This document shows, one piece after another, positions 1-5,683 of a stretch of DNA of 10,268 nucleotides. The notes beneath the pieces were generated by a model, which was given only the letters and a program-made list of their open reading frames with translations, did not search any database and had not been told where the DNA came from. The number at the start of each line of letters is the position of its first letter. Positions within the stretch are counted from its first letter, which is position 1. The DNA lies in assembly GCA_026770615.1 (NCBI GenBank), contig MU631532.1, positions 40,451 through 50,718 of the forward strand. Reading direction: 5' to 3'. The position numbers and the translations under genes were made by a program. The DNA is from Pavlovales sp. CCMP2436 (lineage: Eukaryota > Haptophyta > Pavlovophyceae > Pavlovales).

Positions 1-125
1 ATTTTACCTACATATCGACGATTAAAAGCTCCTTTATACGGTTTACCATTTAGTATAAAATTATATTTAAAATTTGGTATAGTATCTTTTTTCCAACCAT
101 TTAATTTATCGATTGAATCGGCCAT
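1..125 (-). CDS. N-terminal 41 codons of an unidentified viral-element gene, cut by the window edge
   Basis: An ATG at 125-123 (minus strand) opens a frame with no stop down to base 1, so about 41 residues are visible; they begin MADSIDKLNGWKKD and are rich in Lys, Asn and Tyr. The start lies 27 bases past the stop of the packaging ATPase (153-155), on the same strand, with the AT-rich composition of the rest of the viral relic. This spacing fits the next gene in a compact viral gene series. In PLVs and virophages a gene near the ATPase is often a maturation protease, but I see no catalytic motif in this short piece and do not assign a function. Whether the frame is intact beyond the window is unknown. 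That it is a real gene start is an inference from position, composition and the open frame. Confidence 0.42.
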   Translation of the reverse strand, partial: MADSIDKLNGWKKDTIPNFKYNFILNGKPYKGAFNRRYVGK

Positions 126-152
126 GTCTATATATAAGAGAAGATTTTATTA

Positions 153-872
153 TTATTGTATTGTTAAACGGTTGAATCTATTATATATATTACCATCTTC
201 ATCGATAAACATAAACGCCCTGTCTTTTTTTGTTTGGTCTGGTTTGAAGATATGTTTTAAATATGCTTCGAAATCTTTGCTGTTTATATTTACTTCGTCA
301 ATAATTGACATGATCACTTTTTTATTACCAGGTCTGAATATGATAAAATTTATTTATATTTTTACGAATTAATAAGGGTGCTTGAATATATGATTGTACT
401 ACTAACCAGAAAGACATACTTAAATGCCTACGATTACATAAGAATTTTGTCAATATCCGTTGAAGTTCGATATTTTTCATAGAGGCCGCCATGTCGTCCA
501 TAATAACGAGACTGTTTTCATTATTTTTTGCGTTAATTTCTATTTCTTGTTCGAGTTCTGTAATCGTATTGAAAGTAAGTTCATGATATAGACGACTATG
601 ATTTTGAATGGTGAATTTTCCATAGATCGGAACGAGTTCTCGGGTATAAATAAATATACATATTTGAATACACCTATATAGATTGGCGGAGATATCTGAC
701 AAAGAAAGGCCGTATACATTGAACTCTTACCACTTCCCGGCCCACCACAAAACATTAAACTGTGACTTTTGTTACTTAACGGTTTTGGTATCTGATTATG
801 GAGTTTATTATCTACGTTAAATCTGGGAATAGTTAGCGGAATATCATTATGTTCAATTTCTAAGACACTCAT
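153..872 (-). pseudogene. A32-like/FtsK-HerA packaging ATPase of a polinton-like virus, broken by two compensating frameshifts
   Basis: This is the genome-packaging ATPase that drives DNA into capsids of PLVs, virophages and relatives. The start ATG is at 872. Walker A (GGPGSGKSS) is at residues 43-51, with the key Lys codon at 728-726. The following PPIYIGVFKYVYLFIPENS stretch is typical of the family. Near 603-608 the coherent reading moves to another frame, which carries Walker B (VIMDDM, Asp codons at 498-493) and then NRRHLSMSFWLVVQSY, a conserved region with the sensor Gln. Near 343-353 it returns to the first frame and continues for about 65 residues to the stop at 153-155. The total of about 240 codons is a normal family length, so only one-base indels seem to have occurred. 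Each frameshift alone would truncate the protein between or after the Walker motifs. A long-read homopolymer error is the main alternative to decay. Identity is strong; the broken state is read directly from the sequence. Confidence 0.86.
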
Positions 873-885
873 TTAATATATTGAA

Positions 886-902
886 ATATTTTAATTGTCA
901 TA
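886..902 (-). promoter_or_regulatory. 17-bp direct repeat (copies 886-902 and 1127-1143), candidate viral expression signal
   Basis: The 17 bases at 886-902 recur exactly at 1127-1143 in the same orientation. On the minus strand they read TATGACAATTAAAATAT. The first copy ends 13 bases before the ATPase start codon; the second spans the stop codon of the capsid fragment and lies about 95 bases ahead of the small reading frame starting at 1031. Shared AT-rich motifs ahead of genes are known as promoters in virophages and giant viruses. That role here is an inference from position, and two copies in AT-rich DNA are weak evidence. Confidence 0.3.
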
Positions 903-1031
903 TGATAGTAATTATTTTTTTTAAGTTGTGTTTTTTCGCCCTAATTATAGCCTGTGCTTTCTGTTGATCAGTTAAAACCCTTTTAAAACCTTCTTCTTTC
1001 CGTTTTGCGTGGTGTTACTATAGTCTGGCAT
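898..1031 (-). pseudogene. Possible small basic protein between capsid and ATPase genes, one frameshift
   Basis: An ATG at 1031-1029 opens a short frame that stops after about 19 codons. A second frame beginning near codon 9 continues without a stop to TGA at 898-900, giving a Lys/Arg/Gln-rich tail that includes LTDQQKAQAIIRAKK. The whole span is 134 bases, so exactly one indel is needed to join the two parts. It fills the gap between the MCP fragment and the ATPase on the same strand, where PLV-type genomes often carry a small gene. The basic, helix-prone composition would suit a DNA-binding or capsid-associated protein, but there is no recognisable domain. It could equally be chance open sequence in a 260-base gap. 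I see no relative I can name. Confidence 0.28.
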
Positions 1032-1131
1032 ACTTCTATACCTATGTTGTGTTTAATTTATATCAAAATTTGATATGTTCACAAAATTTTATATAAAATA
1101 TATCATTTTTTTGTTACTATTATGGTATATT

Positions 1132-1893
1132 TTAATTGTCATAGCTCAGAAGTCCGTCGCTAATTGTGAGAATTTTATCACACACCACATAAGCGTACAT
1201 AGTGAGGGCGGAATTGTTAGTTGCAATATTTGCCTCGAACAAAATGCCGGACGAAGACGCCAAACTTGTACCGTCGAGGCAAATATCTTGGTTCTGGAAC
1301 GCATCGAGCCCGATGCCTAGAGCAAACGCTTCATTTTCATATTGGTTTTGAGTAACACTTGAGGGATTATTCGATGCATTCAATACACGCAAAGCCTTGT
1401 ATAATTCGCTACGCATCTCAACGGCGTTGGTCACACCGCATGATGGAACGCGATAACCTCCAATACGCCAACTGTATGAAGTCAAACCTGCCCGTGTGAA
1501 AGTTGTGCTGCTTTTATCGGTGATGGTTGTAGAATTTGATAAACTAGACAACACTATAATAACACTTTGGACACTCTTGGCGCGACAGGGAATATTCCAC
1601 GAGATCGCGCCTGAATTTGCTGCGACTGTTGATGTATAGCATAGCACGTCAGTGGCGGGGATAGCCATAATACCATTTGGAGTTTTGGATAAAATACCTT
1701 GTTCGACCGCAGAATCGAGACGAATAACCTCACTTTGAAGTTTTACTTGTTCCATAACCACGTTACCCTCAACAAGAGGAGATCCAGTTAGCCAATTAAA
1801 GATCGAGTTGAGAATAATTTCTATACGGATATCGTCATTAAGTAACGATAGAGCTATCGCTTTCGAGCATGCGCCAGGTCCAAAAAGGCCAAT
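1132..1893 (-). pseudogene. Probable major capsid protein (double jelly-roll), C-terminal part only
   Basis: The frame is open from the stop at 1132-1134 up to 1920. Coherent protein begins at about 1893 with LFGPGACSKAIALSLLNDD followed by RIEIILNSIFNWLT. This small Gly-rich turn leading into an R-I-E-I strand resembles the start of the second jelly roll in PLV and adintovirus MCPs. The rest alternates short beta-strand-like stretches and ends TMYAYVVCDKILTISDGLL, a typical capsid C-terminal strand. About 253 residues remain; PLV MCPs are usually around 450-550. The natural start is missing: upstream the frame runs into GGGGAGG repeats that translate to Ser/Thr/Pro. A GTG at 1761 and the ATG at 1755 are internal codons, not the true start. 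The position just upstream of a packaging ATPase supports the call. Another jelly-roll capsid protein is the main alternative. Confidence 0.62.
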
Positions 1894-1894
1894 C

Positions 1895-2140
1895 AGGGAG
1901 GAAGGGGAGGTGGAGGTTCAAAATATGTTTAAGAATATAATAGGTTTTATAATTTTTTTATTTTTTATTCAATTTTAGAAGTCAACCTCCCCAACCTCCC
2001 CATTTTATATATTATATTATATATTTATCGATAAAATAGTATAATAATACGTAAAAAGAATAAAATAATACGTTAAGAAGCATGGGGAGGTTGTATTTTG
2101 AACCTCCTCAAAACCTCCCCATCCTGTTTTCAACCTCCCC
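1895..2140. repeat. AACCTCCCC motif cluster in both orientations, next to the MCP break
   Basis: AACCTCCCC occurs at 1984-1992, 1993-2001, 2112-2120 and 2132-2140. Its complement GGGGAGGTT occurs at 2084-2092, with degenerate GGGGAGG/TGGAGGTT at 1904-1918. The copy at 2084-2092 can pair with 2112-2120 as a 9-bp stem with a 19-base loop. The motifs stand out as the only G/C-rich islands in very AT-rich sequence. They start where the capsid reading frame loses coherence. They could be an origin-like or terminal structure of the virus, or repeats acquired at the breakpoint; the sequence does not decide. Confidence 0.72.
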
Positions 2141-2275
2141 ATCCCGATAAGCTATTTTAAAAACCCGTTAAGCGACATCCGTCGCATAGACGAGTACCTT
2201 CAAACCACTGGCGTGGAGCCGCGCGGTCCATGAAGAAATAAATATTTTAGACGGCATAGTGCAGTATGTCAAAAT

Positions 2276-2435
2276 GGTTTAAATATGTCTTATACGTATT
2301 TAACAGTATAAAATAGTATGTAAAAATATAACGAGAGAGTGACGTGTATCAAGAGGGTTTAAATATGTCTTATACGTATTTAACAATATATTACGGTATG
2401 TATAAAGGTCACGAGAGAGTGCAGTACCTTCTTAG
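2276..2435. repeat. Two 80-bp tandem units, AT-rich
   Basis: A 30-base block at 2276-2305 is repeated almost exactly at 2356-2385 (period 80), and both are followed by an ACGAGAGAGTG segment. The second unit runs directly into the 163-bp repeat that starts at 2407, so the two arrays share the ACGAGAGAGTG module. The preceding 2141-2275 contains a small hairpin (GCGAC/GTCGC near 2172-2185) and nothing coding. Confidence 0.75.
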
Positions 2436-2723
2436 TACCTTATCAACGACTTCGTCGTGAGCGGCCGGTCTATTAAATTGAATAAAATCTATAAAAATCC
2501 CGTACCATAATGGTATGTATATAGAATTTATTAGATTTATTAGATTTATTAGATTAATTAAATGGATAAGGTCACGAGAGAGTGCAGTACCTTCTTAGTA
2601 CCTTATCAACGACTTCGTCGTGAGCGGCCGGTCTATTAAATTGAATAAAATCTATATAAATCCCGTTCCATAATGGTATGTATATAGGAACTATTAGATT
2701 TATTAGATTAATTAAATGGATAA
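2407..2723. repeat. Tandem duplication, units of 163 and 154 bp
   Basis: Unit one is 2407-2569 and unit two 2570-2723, nearly identical; a third partial start (GGTC) follows at 2724. The nine-base length difference is one copy fewer of a TTTATTAGA motif near the unit end. Each unit contains a CGACTTCGTCG hairpin, a CCATAATGG palindrome and a short TTTATTAGA array. CATARTGG-type motifs recur outside the array near 2753, 2823 and 3008. No reading frame crosses the units. This looks like satellite-type DNA inside or beside the viral relic. Confidence 0.9.
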
Positions 2724-2764
2724 GGTCGGCATATGTATCAAATAATTGACGGCATAGTGGTAAG

Positions 2765-3123
2765 TACTGAGAATTCTAATAAAAATTACGCAAAATATCA
2801 ATAAACCACAAATTAATCATACCATAGTGGTAATAGATCATATAAATATACTCATCATCCACCACTTCTACCAGCTCCCCACTTCGGCGTTGCGCGTAGG
2901 AGCCTGCGTCAGAGCGCTTAGATCAGCCTGACTTGAACTTGAAACGTACCGCCAGCCCGAACCCCCCTACATTAGTATATGAATATACGACAAGGTGCGG
3001 GCACCGTACCATAGTGCCGTAAATATAAGTATTTATTACCATTTATAAGTATTTATTAGATTTTGTTAGTTTTTTATTAGATTTTTATTAGATATTTATT
3101 ACTTTTTATTAGAATTCTCAGTA
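2765..3123. repeat. 359-bp segment bounded by a 21-bp perfect inverted repeat
   Basis: Bases 2765-2785 are the exact reverse complement of 3103-3123; pairing stops immediately on both sides. The inside holds no gene. It has an AT-rich left part, a GC-richer island at about 2868-2970 with no recognisable tRNA fold, and TTATTAGAT-type low complexity at 3031-3110. It could be the ends of a small foldback or MITE-like element, or a short inverted duplication made during rearrangement. No target-site duplication is evident. Confidence 0.7.
3031..3110. repeat. Degenerate TTTATTAGAT low-complexity array
   Basis: Eighty bases of repeated TTTATTAGAT/TTTTTATTAG variants, related to the nine-base TTTATTAGA motif near 2525-2558 inside the 163-bp unit. 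The shared motif suggests that the repeat tract 2276-3110 expanded from common modules. Confidence 0.6.
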
Positions 3124-3319
3124 TCGACGCCCTTCTCGCCCTTGCCCTTCTCCGCGCCCTTCTCGGGAGAGGTGTGAAATTCTCATCGGTCATTTCGATA
3201 TCAATATAATCGATAGAATTGTTACGTAATGGCTGAGTGATGAAAGGGTGTTCGAACGGTATAATGTCGCCATAATTCGCGTTATTCGCAATAGATGCTA
3301 TTATTTTCCTGGATGTCAT
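3077..3319 (-). pseudogene. C-terminal fragment resembling a PLV minor capsid/penton-type protein
   Basis: The 80-residue frame begins MTSRKIIASIANN and contains PLRNNSIDYIDIEMTDENF at about residues 30-48. A run of this form, 'PL+NNsI-xI-I-i-D-nGxxvpF', is typical of the C-terminal strand region of minor capsid proteins in PLVs, adintoviruses and polinton-derived transposon proteins. In those proteins it is followed by a short beta strand and the end. Here it changes abruptly after residue 53 into Arg/Ala-rich translation of an imperfect CGCCCTTCTC repeat (about 3125-3172); another frame there reads EKGAEKGKGEKG and stops near the inverted repeat. The ATG at 3319 is probably internal, because a full protein would have several hundred residues upstream and the frame closes at 3359-3361. 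It is therefore a fragment truncated at both ends. The family call rests on one motif. Confidence 0.38.
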
Positions 3320-3329
3320 CAGACTGCTG

Positions 3330-3479
3330 ATGGATGCGCAAGGTTTTGGGTCAAGACATCAAATGAGGAAGAGAATGAGCGATTTAGCCGGTGAACTTCC
3401 AAAAGATGCATTAGAAGTTGCTAAATCTCTCGGTAAAAAAGCAGTAATGAATAAACTGAGTTCATCCTTTGAAAAATAA
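3330..3479 (+). CDS. 49-codon basic reading frame, possibly the tail of a viral structural protein
   Basis: ATG at 3330 opens 49 codons to TAA at 3477-3479; the frame is open back to 3276. The peptide is rich in Lys, Arg, Ser and Gly, with GFGSRHQMRKRMSD near its start and an amphipathic ALEVAKSLGKKAVMNKL helix-like end. It sits 47 bases ahead of the probable MCP N-terminus on the same strand, where PLVs often encode a small capsid-associated protein. Its start lies only 10 bases from the divergent fragment ending at 3319, which leaves no room for two promoters. It may therefore be the C-terminal remnant of a longer gene cut at a rearrangement junction near 3320. No family is recognised. Confidence 0.33.
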   Translation: MDAQGFGSRHQMRKRMSDLAGELPKDALEVAKSLGKKAVMNKLSSSFEK

Positions 3480-3526
3480 CAACTTTCTCTAAAATTTTTT
3501 TCTATCTCATGTATTATAAAACAATC
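3480..3526 (+). promoter_or_regulatory. AT-rich upstream region with TATA-like box before the MCP N-terminal fragment
   Basis: The 47 bases between the small reading frame and the ATG at 3527 are A/T-rich. They include a T-run and TATTATAAAAC about 10-15 bases before the start codon. The spacing suits an AT-rich viral promoter rather than coding sequence, which is why I prefer the ATG at 3527 over the one at 3509. This is an inference from composition only. Confidence 0.28.
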
Positions 3527-3712
3527 ATGGAATCCGTACTACCTAAATCTTTCGAATTCGATAAAAAAATCGCAACCTCGTCAAAAGCCGAAGCCACTCG
3601 CATCACTCTCGCGCCAACTTCTGGAGTTTCATATACCGGTCGCGGTCGTATTATTTTCCAGCTCCCATCGGGAAGCTCGGGGGGATCGCGACATCGATTG
3701 TTGACCCACTAG
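3527..3712 (+). pseudogene. Probable N-terminal fragment of the major capsid protein, cut at the viral/host junction
   Basis: From ATG 3527 the peptide begins MESVLPKSFEFDKKIATSS and continues to ITLAPTSGVSYTGRGRIIF and QLPSG. PLV and adintovirus MCPs commonly start this way: a short leader, then 'P-x-sG-xsY-x-x-x-x-I-x-F-x-lP-x-g' as the first strand of the first jelly roll. After about residue 49 the frame turns into SSGGSRHRLLTH and stops at 3710-3712, where the DNA becomes GC-rich. Only about 50 native residues remain. The strand is opposite to the C-terminal MCP part at 1132-1893, and neither part contains the middle of the protein. An upstream in-frame ATG at 3509 would add six residues. 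The call rests on motif resemblance and context, not on an alignment. Confidence 0.5.
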
Positions 3713-3744
3713 CCGCTGCCATTGCTCTTCCGTTTCGTGGCTGA
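3664..3744 (+). other. Junction between AT-rich viral relic and GC-rich host sequence
   Basis: Composition changes sharply in this interval. A second frame here reads PIGKLGGIATSIVDPLAAAI up to a TGA at 3742-3744 and has no ATG of its own. It could be the tail of a lost gene joined here, or chance. The viral MCP motif persists to about 3672, so the physical junction probably lies between there and 3745. Confidence 0.45.
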
Positions 3745-3820
3745 TTACTCCATTGGCTGCTACACCTACCGCATCGGCGCACCGGAGCGACAAGATCGCG
3801 CGGCTCCCCGTCGCCCTCAG

Positions 3821-4052
3821 ACCAGCACACGCGGCCGGCGCTGAGAAGAGGGAGGCGAGAAGGAAGAGAGGCTGCGAGCTCCACTACTTGCCTGCCTGGA
3901 CGAGACCGGGACCAGCGCAGCGGCTGGCGCTCGAGGACCAGCACACGCAGCCGGCGCTGAGAAGAGGGAGGCGAGAAGGAAGAGAGGCTGCGTGCTCCAC
4001 TACTTGCCTGCCTGGACGAGACCGGGACCAGCGCAGCGGCTGGCGCTCGAGG
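3821..4052. repeat. 116-bp tandem duplication upstream of the Sel1-MYND gene
   Basis: Bases 3821-3936 and 3937-4052 are two adjacent 116-bp copies with only about two differences (near 3833/3949 and in GAGCTCC versus GTGCTCC). Since 116 is not divisible by three, translation through the two copies changes frame, which argues that they belong to the untranslated leader. A related piece occurs at 8413-8450, so the unit is part of a dispersed host repeat. Confidence 0.93.
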
Positions 4053-4136
4053 ACGGAGACGAGAGGGGCGGAGCGCTTCACTCACGCCCTGGACACTTGT
4101 TCACCGACCCCCCCCCCCACGGCTCGGGGCGAGGGG

Positions 4137-5408
4137 ATGCAGATGGCGGGTGCGGCTGCCGAGGCGAAGGCGCTAATGCTGGTCATCGAGCGAGCAGCGC
4201 GAGGCGACCCCAACGCACAGGGCAGGCTCGGATACCTCTACCAGATGGGCAACGGCGTGGTGCAGAATCAGGTCGAGGCGCTGCGGCTCTACAAGCAGGC
4301 GGCTGAGCAGGGCGACGCAGAAGCGCAGCACGCCCTCGGCTGGTGCTACATGACTGGCGACGGGACGGCGCATGACGAGGTGAGGGCGGCGCGGCTCTTC
4401 CGGAAGGCAGCCAAGCAAGGCCTCGCAAACGGGCAGTACGCCCTCGGCAGATGCTTCGCTGAGGGCAGAGGCGTGGTGCAGGACGAGGAGGAGGCGGTGA
4501 AACTTAACAGCCAGGCGGCCGAGCAGGGGTTCGCAATTGCACAGGCCTTCTTGGGTAGGTGCTACCAGAAGGGCGAAGGATGTGTGCAGGACAACGCAAG
4601 GGCGGCGCGGCTCTTCAGGCAGGCGGCCGAGCAGGGTGATGCACGCGGTCAGTTCGCACTCGGTCTTTGCTATCGTAGGGGCGCTGGCGTGGAGCAGGAC
4701 CTTGAAACGGCGGCGTGGCTGTACAGGCAGGCGGCCGATCAGGGCTACGCTCCTGCGCAGAGCAGCTTTGGCAAGTGCTGCATGCAGGGCTTCGGCATGG
4801 CGCACAACATCGCCGATGCAGCGCGCTACTTTCGCCTCGCCGCCGACCAGGGCGACTACGAGGCGCAGTTCTGGTTCGGCCACCTATGCGAGCACGGCCA
4901 GGGCACGAAGCGCGATCTGGGCGAGGCCGTGCGCATGTACCGTGCTGCCGCGGCACAGCGCGACGTGCGGGCGCTGGCGAGGCTGGGCGTGTGCCTGGAG
5001 AAGGGCAGGGGCGTGGCGCAGAGCGAGGCGGAGGCGGCCGCAAGCTACGCCACCGCGTCCGAGCTCGATGGTGCCGTTACCTTGTTCGGACACGGCAACG
5101 ATTATCTCCTTATGGCTAGCAAGGTGAGCGCACCCGAGTCTTTCACCCTCCAGCTCGCCGTGAGCGACCTGGCGCTCGCCGCCAGGTTGGAGCACGCGGG
5201 GGCGGTCGAGAAGCTCGCCTCAATCTCGAGCCGGCGCGAGGTGGTGTCTGCCTGCTGCCTGGGCTGCGGTGCGACGCGCGAGCTGAGGTTGTGCAGCCGG
5301 TGCCGCGTGGCCGCGTTCTGCGACGGTGACTGCGTGCGGCGCATGTGGCCGGCGCACAAGCCGTGCTGCAAGCAGTGGCAGGACGCCGCCGCCGCCACGG
5401 AGGAGTGA
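4137..5408 (+). CDS. Sel1-repeat protein with C-terminal MYND zinc finger
   Basis: The 423-residue product from ATG 4137 has eight consecutive 36-residue Sel1-like repeats (residues 25-312) of the form AxAQxxLGxxYxxGxGVxQD...AAxLYRQAAEQGD. A linker follows, then a MYND finger at residues 374-411 with all eight zinc ligands: Cys374, 377, 386, 389, 395, 399, His407 and Cys411. Sel1 repeats form helical-hairpin solenoids that scaffold protein complexes; MYND fingers bind proline-rich partners. A cytosolic or nuclear adaptor role follows from the families, but the partner is unknown. No signal peptide or membrane segment is seen. The frame is open back to 3753, but that part runs through the 116-bp duplication and a poly-C tract, so 4137 (or Met3 at 4143) is preferred. 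The gene is intronless in this window, GC-rich and intact, unlike the viral relic next to it. Such genes are often multicopy in algae. Confidence 0.86.
   Translation: MQMAGAAAEAKALMLVIERAARGDPNAQGRLGYLYQMGNGVVQNQVEALRLYKQAAEQGDAEAQHALGWCYMTGDGTAHDEVRAARLFRKAAKQGLANGQYALGRCFAEGRGVVQDEEEAVKLNSQAAEQGFAIAQAFLGRCYQKGEGCVQDNARAARLFRQAAEQGDARGQFALGLCYRRGAGVEQDLETAAWLYRQAADQGYAPAQSSFGKCCMQGFGMAHNIADAARYFRLAADQGDYEAQFWFGHLCEHGQGTKRDLGEAVRMYRAAAAQRDVRALARLGVCLEKGRGVAQSEAEAAASYATASELDGAVTLFGHGNDYLLMASKVSAPESFTLQLAVSDLALAARLEHAGAVEKLASISSRREVVSACCLGCGATRELRLCSRCRVAAFCDGDCVRRMWPAHKPCCKQWQDAAAATEE
4209..5072 (+). repeat. Eight 108-bp coding repeats (Sel1 units)
   Basis: Each 108-bp unit encodes one 36-residue Sel1 repeat. 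Units 1 to 5 are closest to consensus; unit 8 is most diverged (it ends YATASELDG instead of YRQAAEQGD). This periodicity and GC-rich codon use also create a long but meaningless open frame on the opposite strand (4173-4883). Confidence 0.88.
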
Positions 5409-5683
5409 TGCATGCTTTTCGGCACCATATTTTGCTTTTCTTTGCGGAATCCGAATACGATTTATCGAAATTCATGTCCGGTCCCACTCCTGAGCCATCC
5501 TGTTAAGATCCTTTCATGCACAAAAGTAATCGTTTCAGTGATTCACAAGAGTAATCCTTTTACAAAAGTAGTTATTACTAGGACGCATGCATGCCGCACG
5601 GTTGCCGCGTACCCCTTTATTTCGTCGTCGTGCCCCGACGAAGAGCTGAGCCTTGGGATGTAGTAGTTTTCATACAAAAAGAC
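5409..5683. other. 3' flank of the Sel1-MYND gene, no gene seen
   Basis: No canonical AATAAA signal is visible here. The only structure is a loose triplication of a 12-base motif (ACAAAAGTAATC and variants) at 5520-5531, 5545-5556 and 5562-5573. Confidence 0.6.

Noticed and set aside
124..372. Plus-strand 82-codon frame
   Set aside because: It is antisense to the C-terminal part of the packaging ATPase, which has recognisable family sequence on the other strand.
1075..1320. Plus-strand 81-codon frame with a hydrophobic start
   Set aside because: It overlaps the coherent minus-strand capsid reading; its hydrophobic start is only translated AT-rich intergenic sequence.
2276..2723. CRISPR-like array
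   Set aside because: Units of 80 and 154-163 bp are contiguous and near-identical with no variable spacers; the DNA is eukaryotic/viral.
2868..2970. Possible tRNA in a GC-richer island with an AGAGCGCT string and TGACTTGAACTTG
   Set aside because: No acceptor, anticodon and T stems can be paired in the right order on either strand.
3298..3660. 11-bp shared string TATTATTTTCC at about 3299-3309 and 3650-3660 as microhomology at a junction
   Set aside because: The capsid motif continues past 3660 to about 3672, so the second copy lies inside native coding sequence; the match is probably chance in AT-rich DNA.
4173..4883. Long open frame (236 codons) antisense to the Sel1-MYND gene
   Set aside because: It mirrors the 108-bp coding repeats in GC-rich DNA, its protein shows no independent domain, and the sense strand has a clear repeat and zinc-finger signature.
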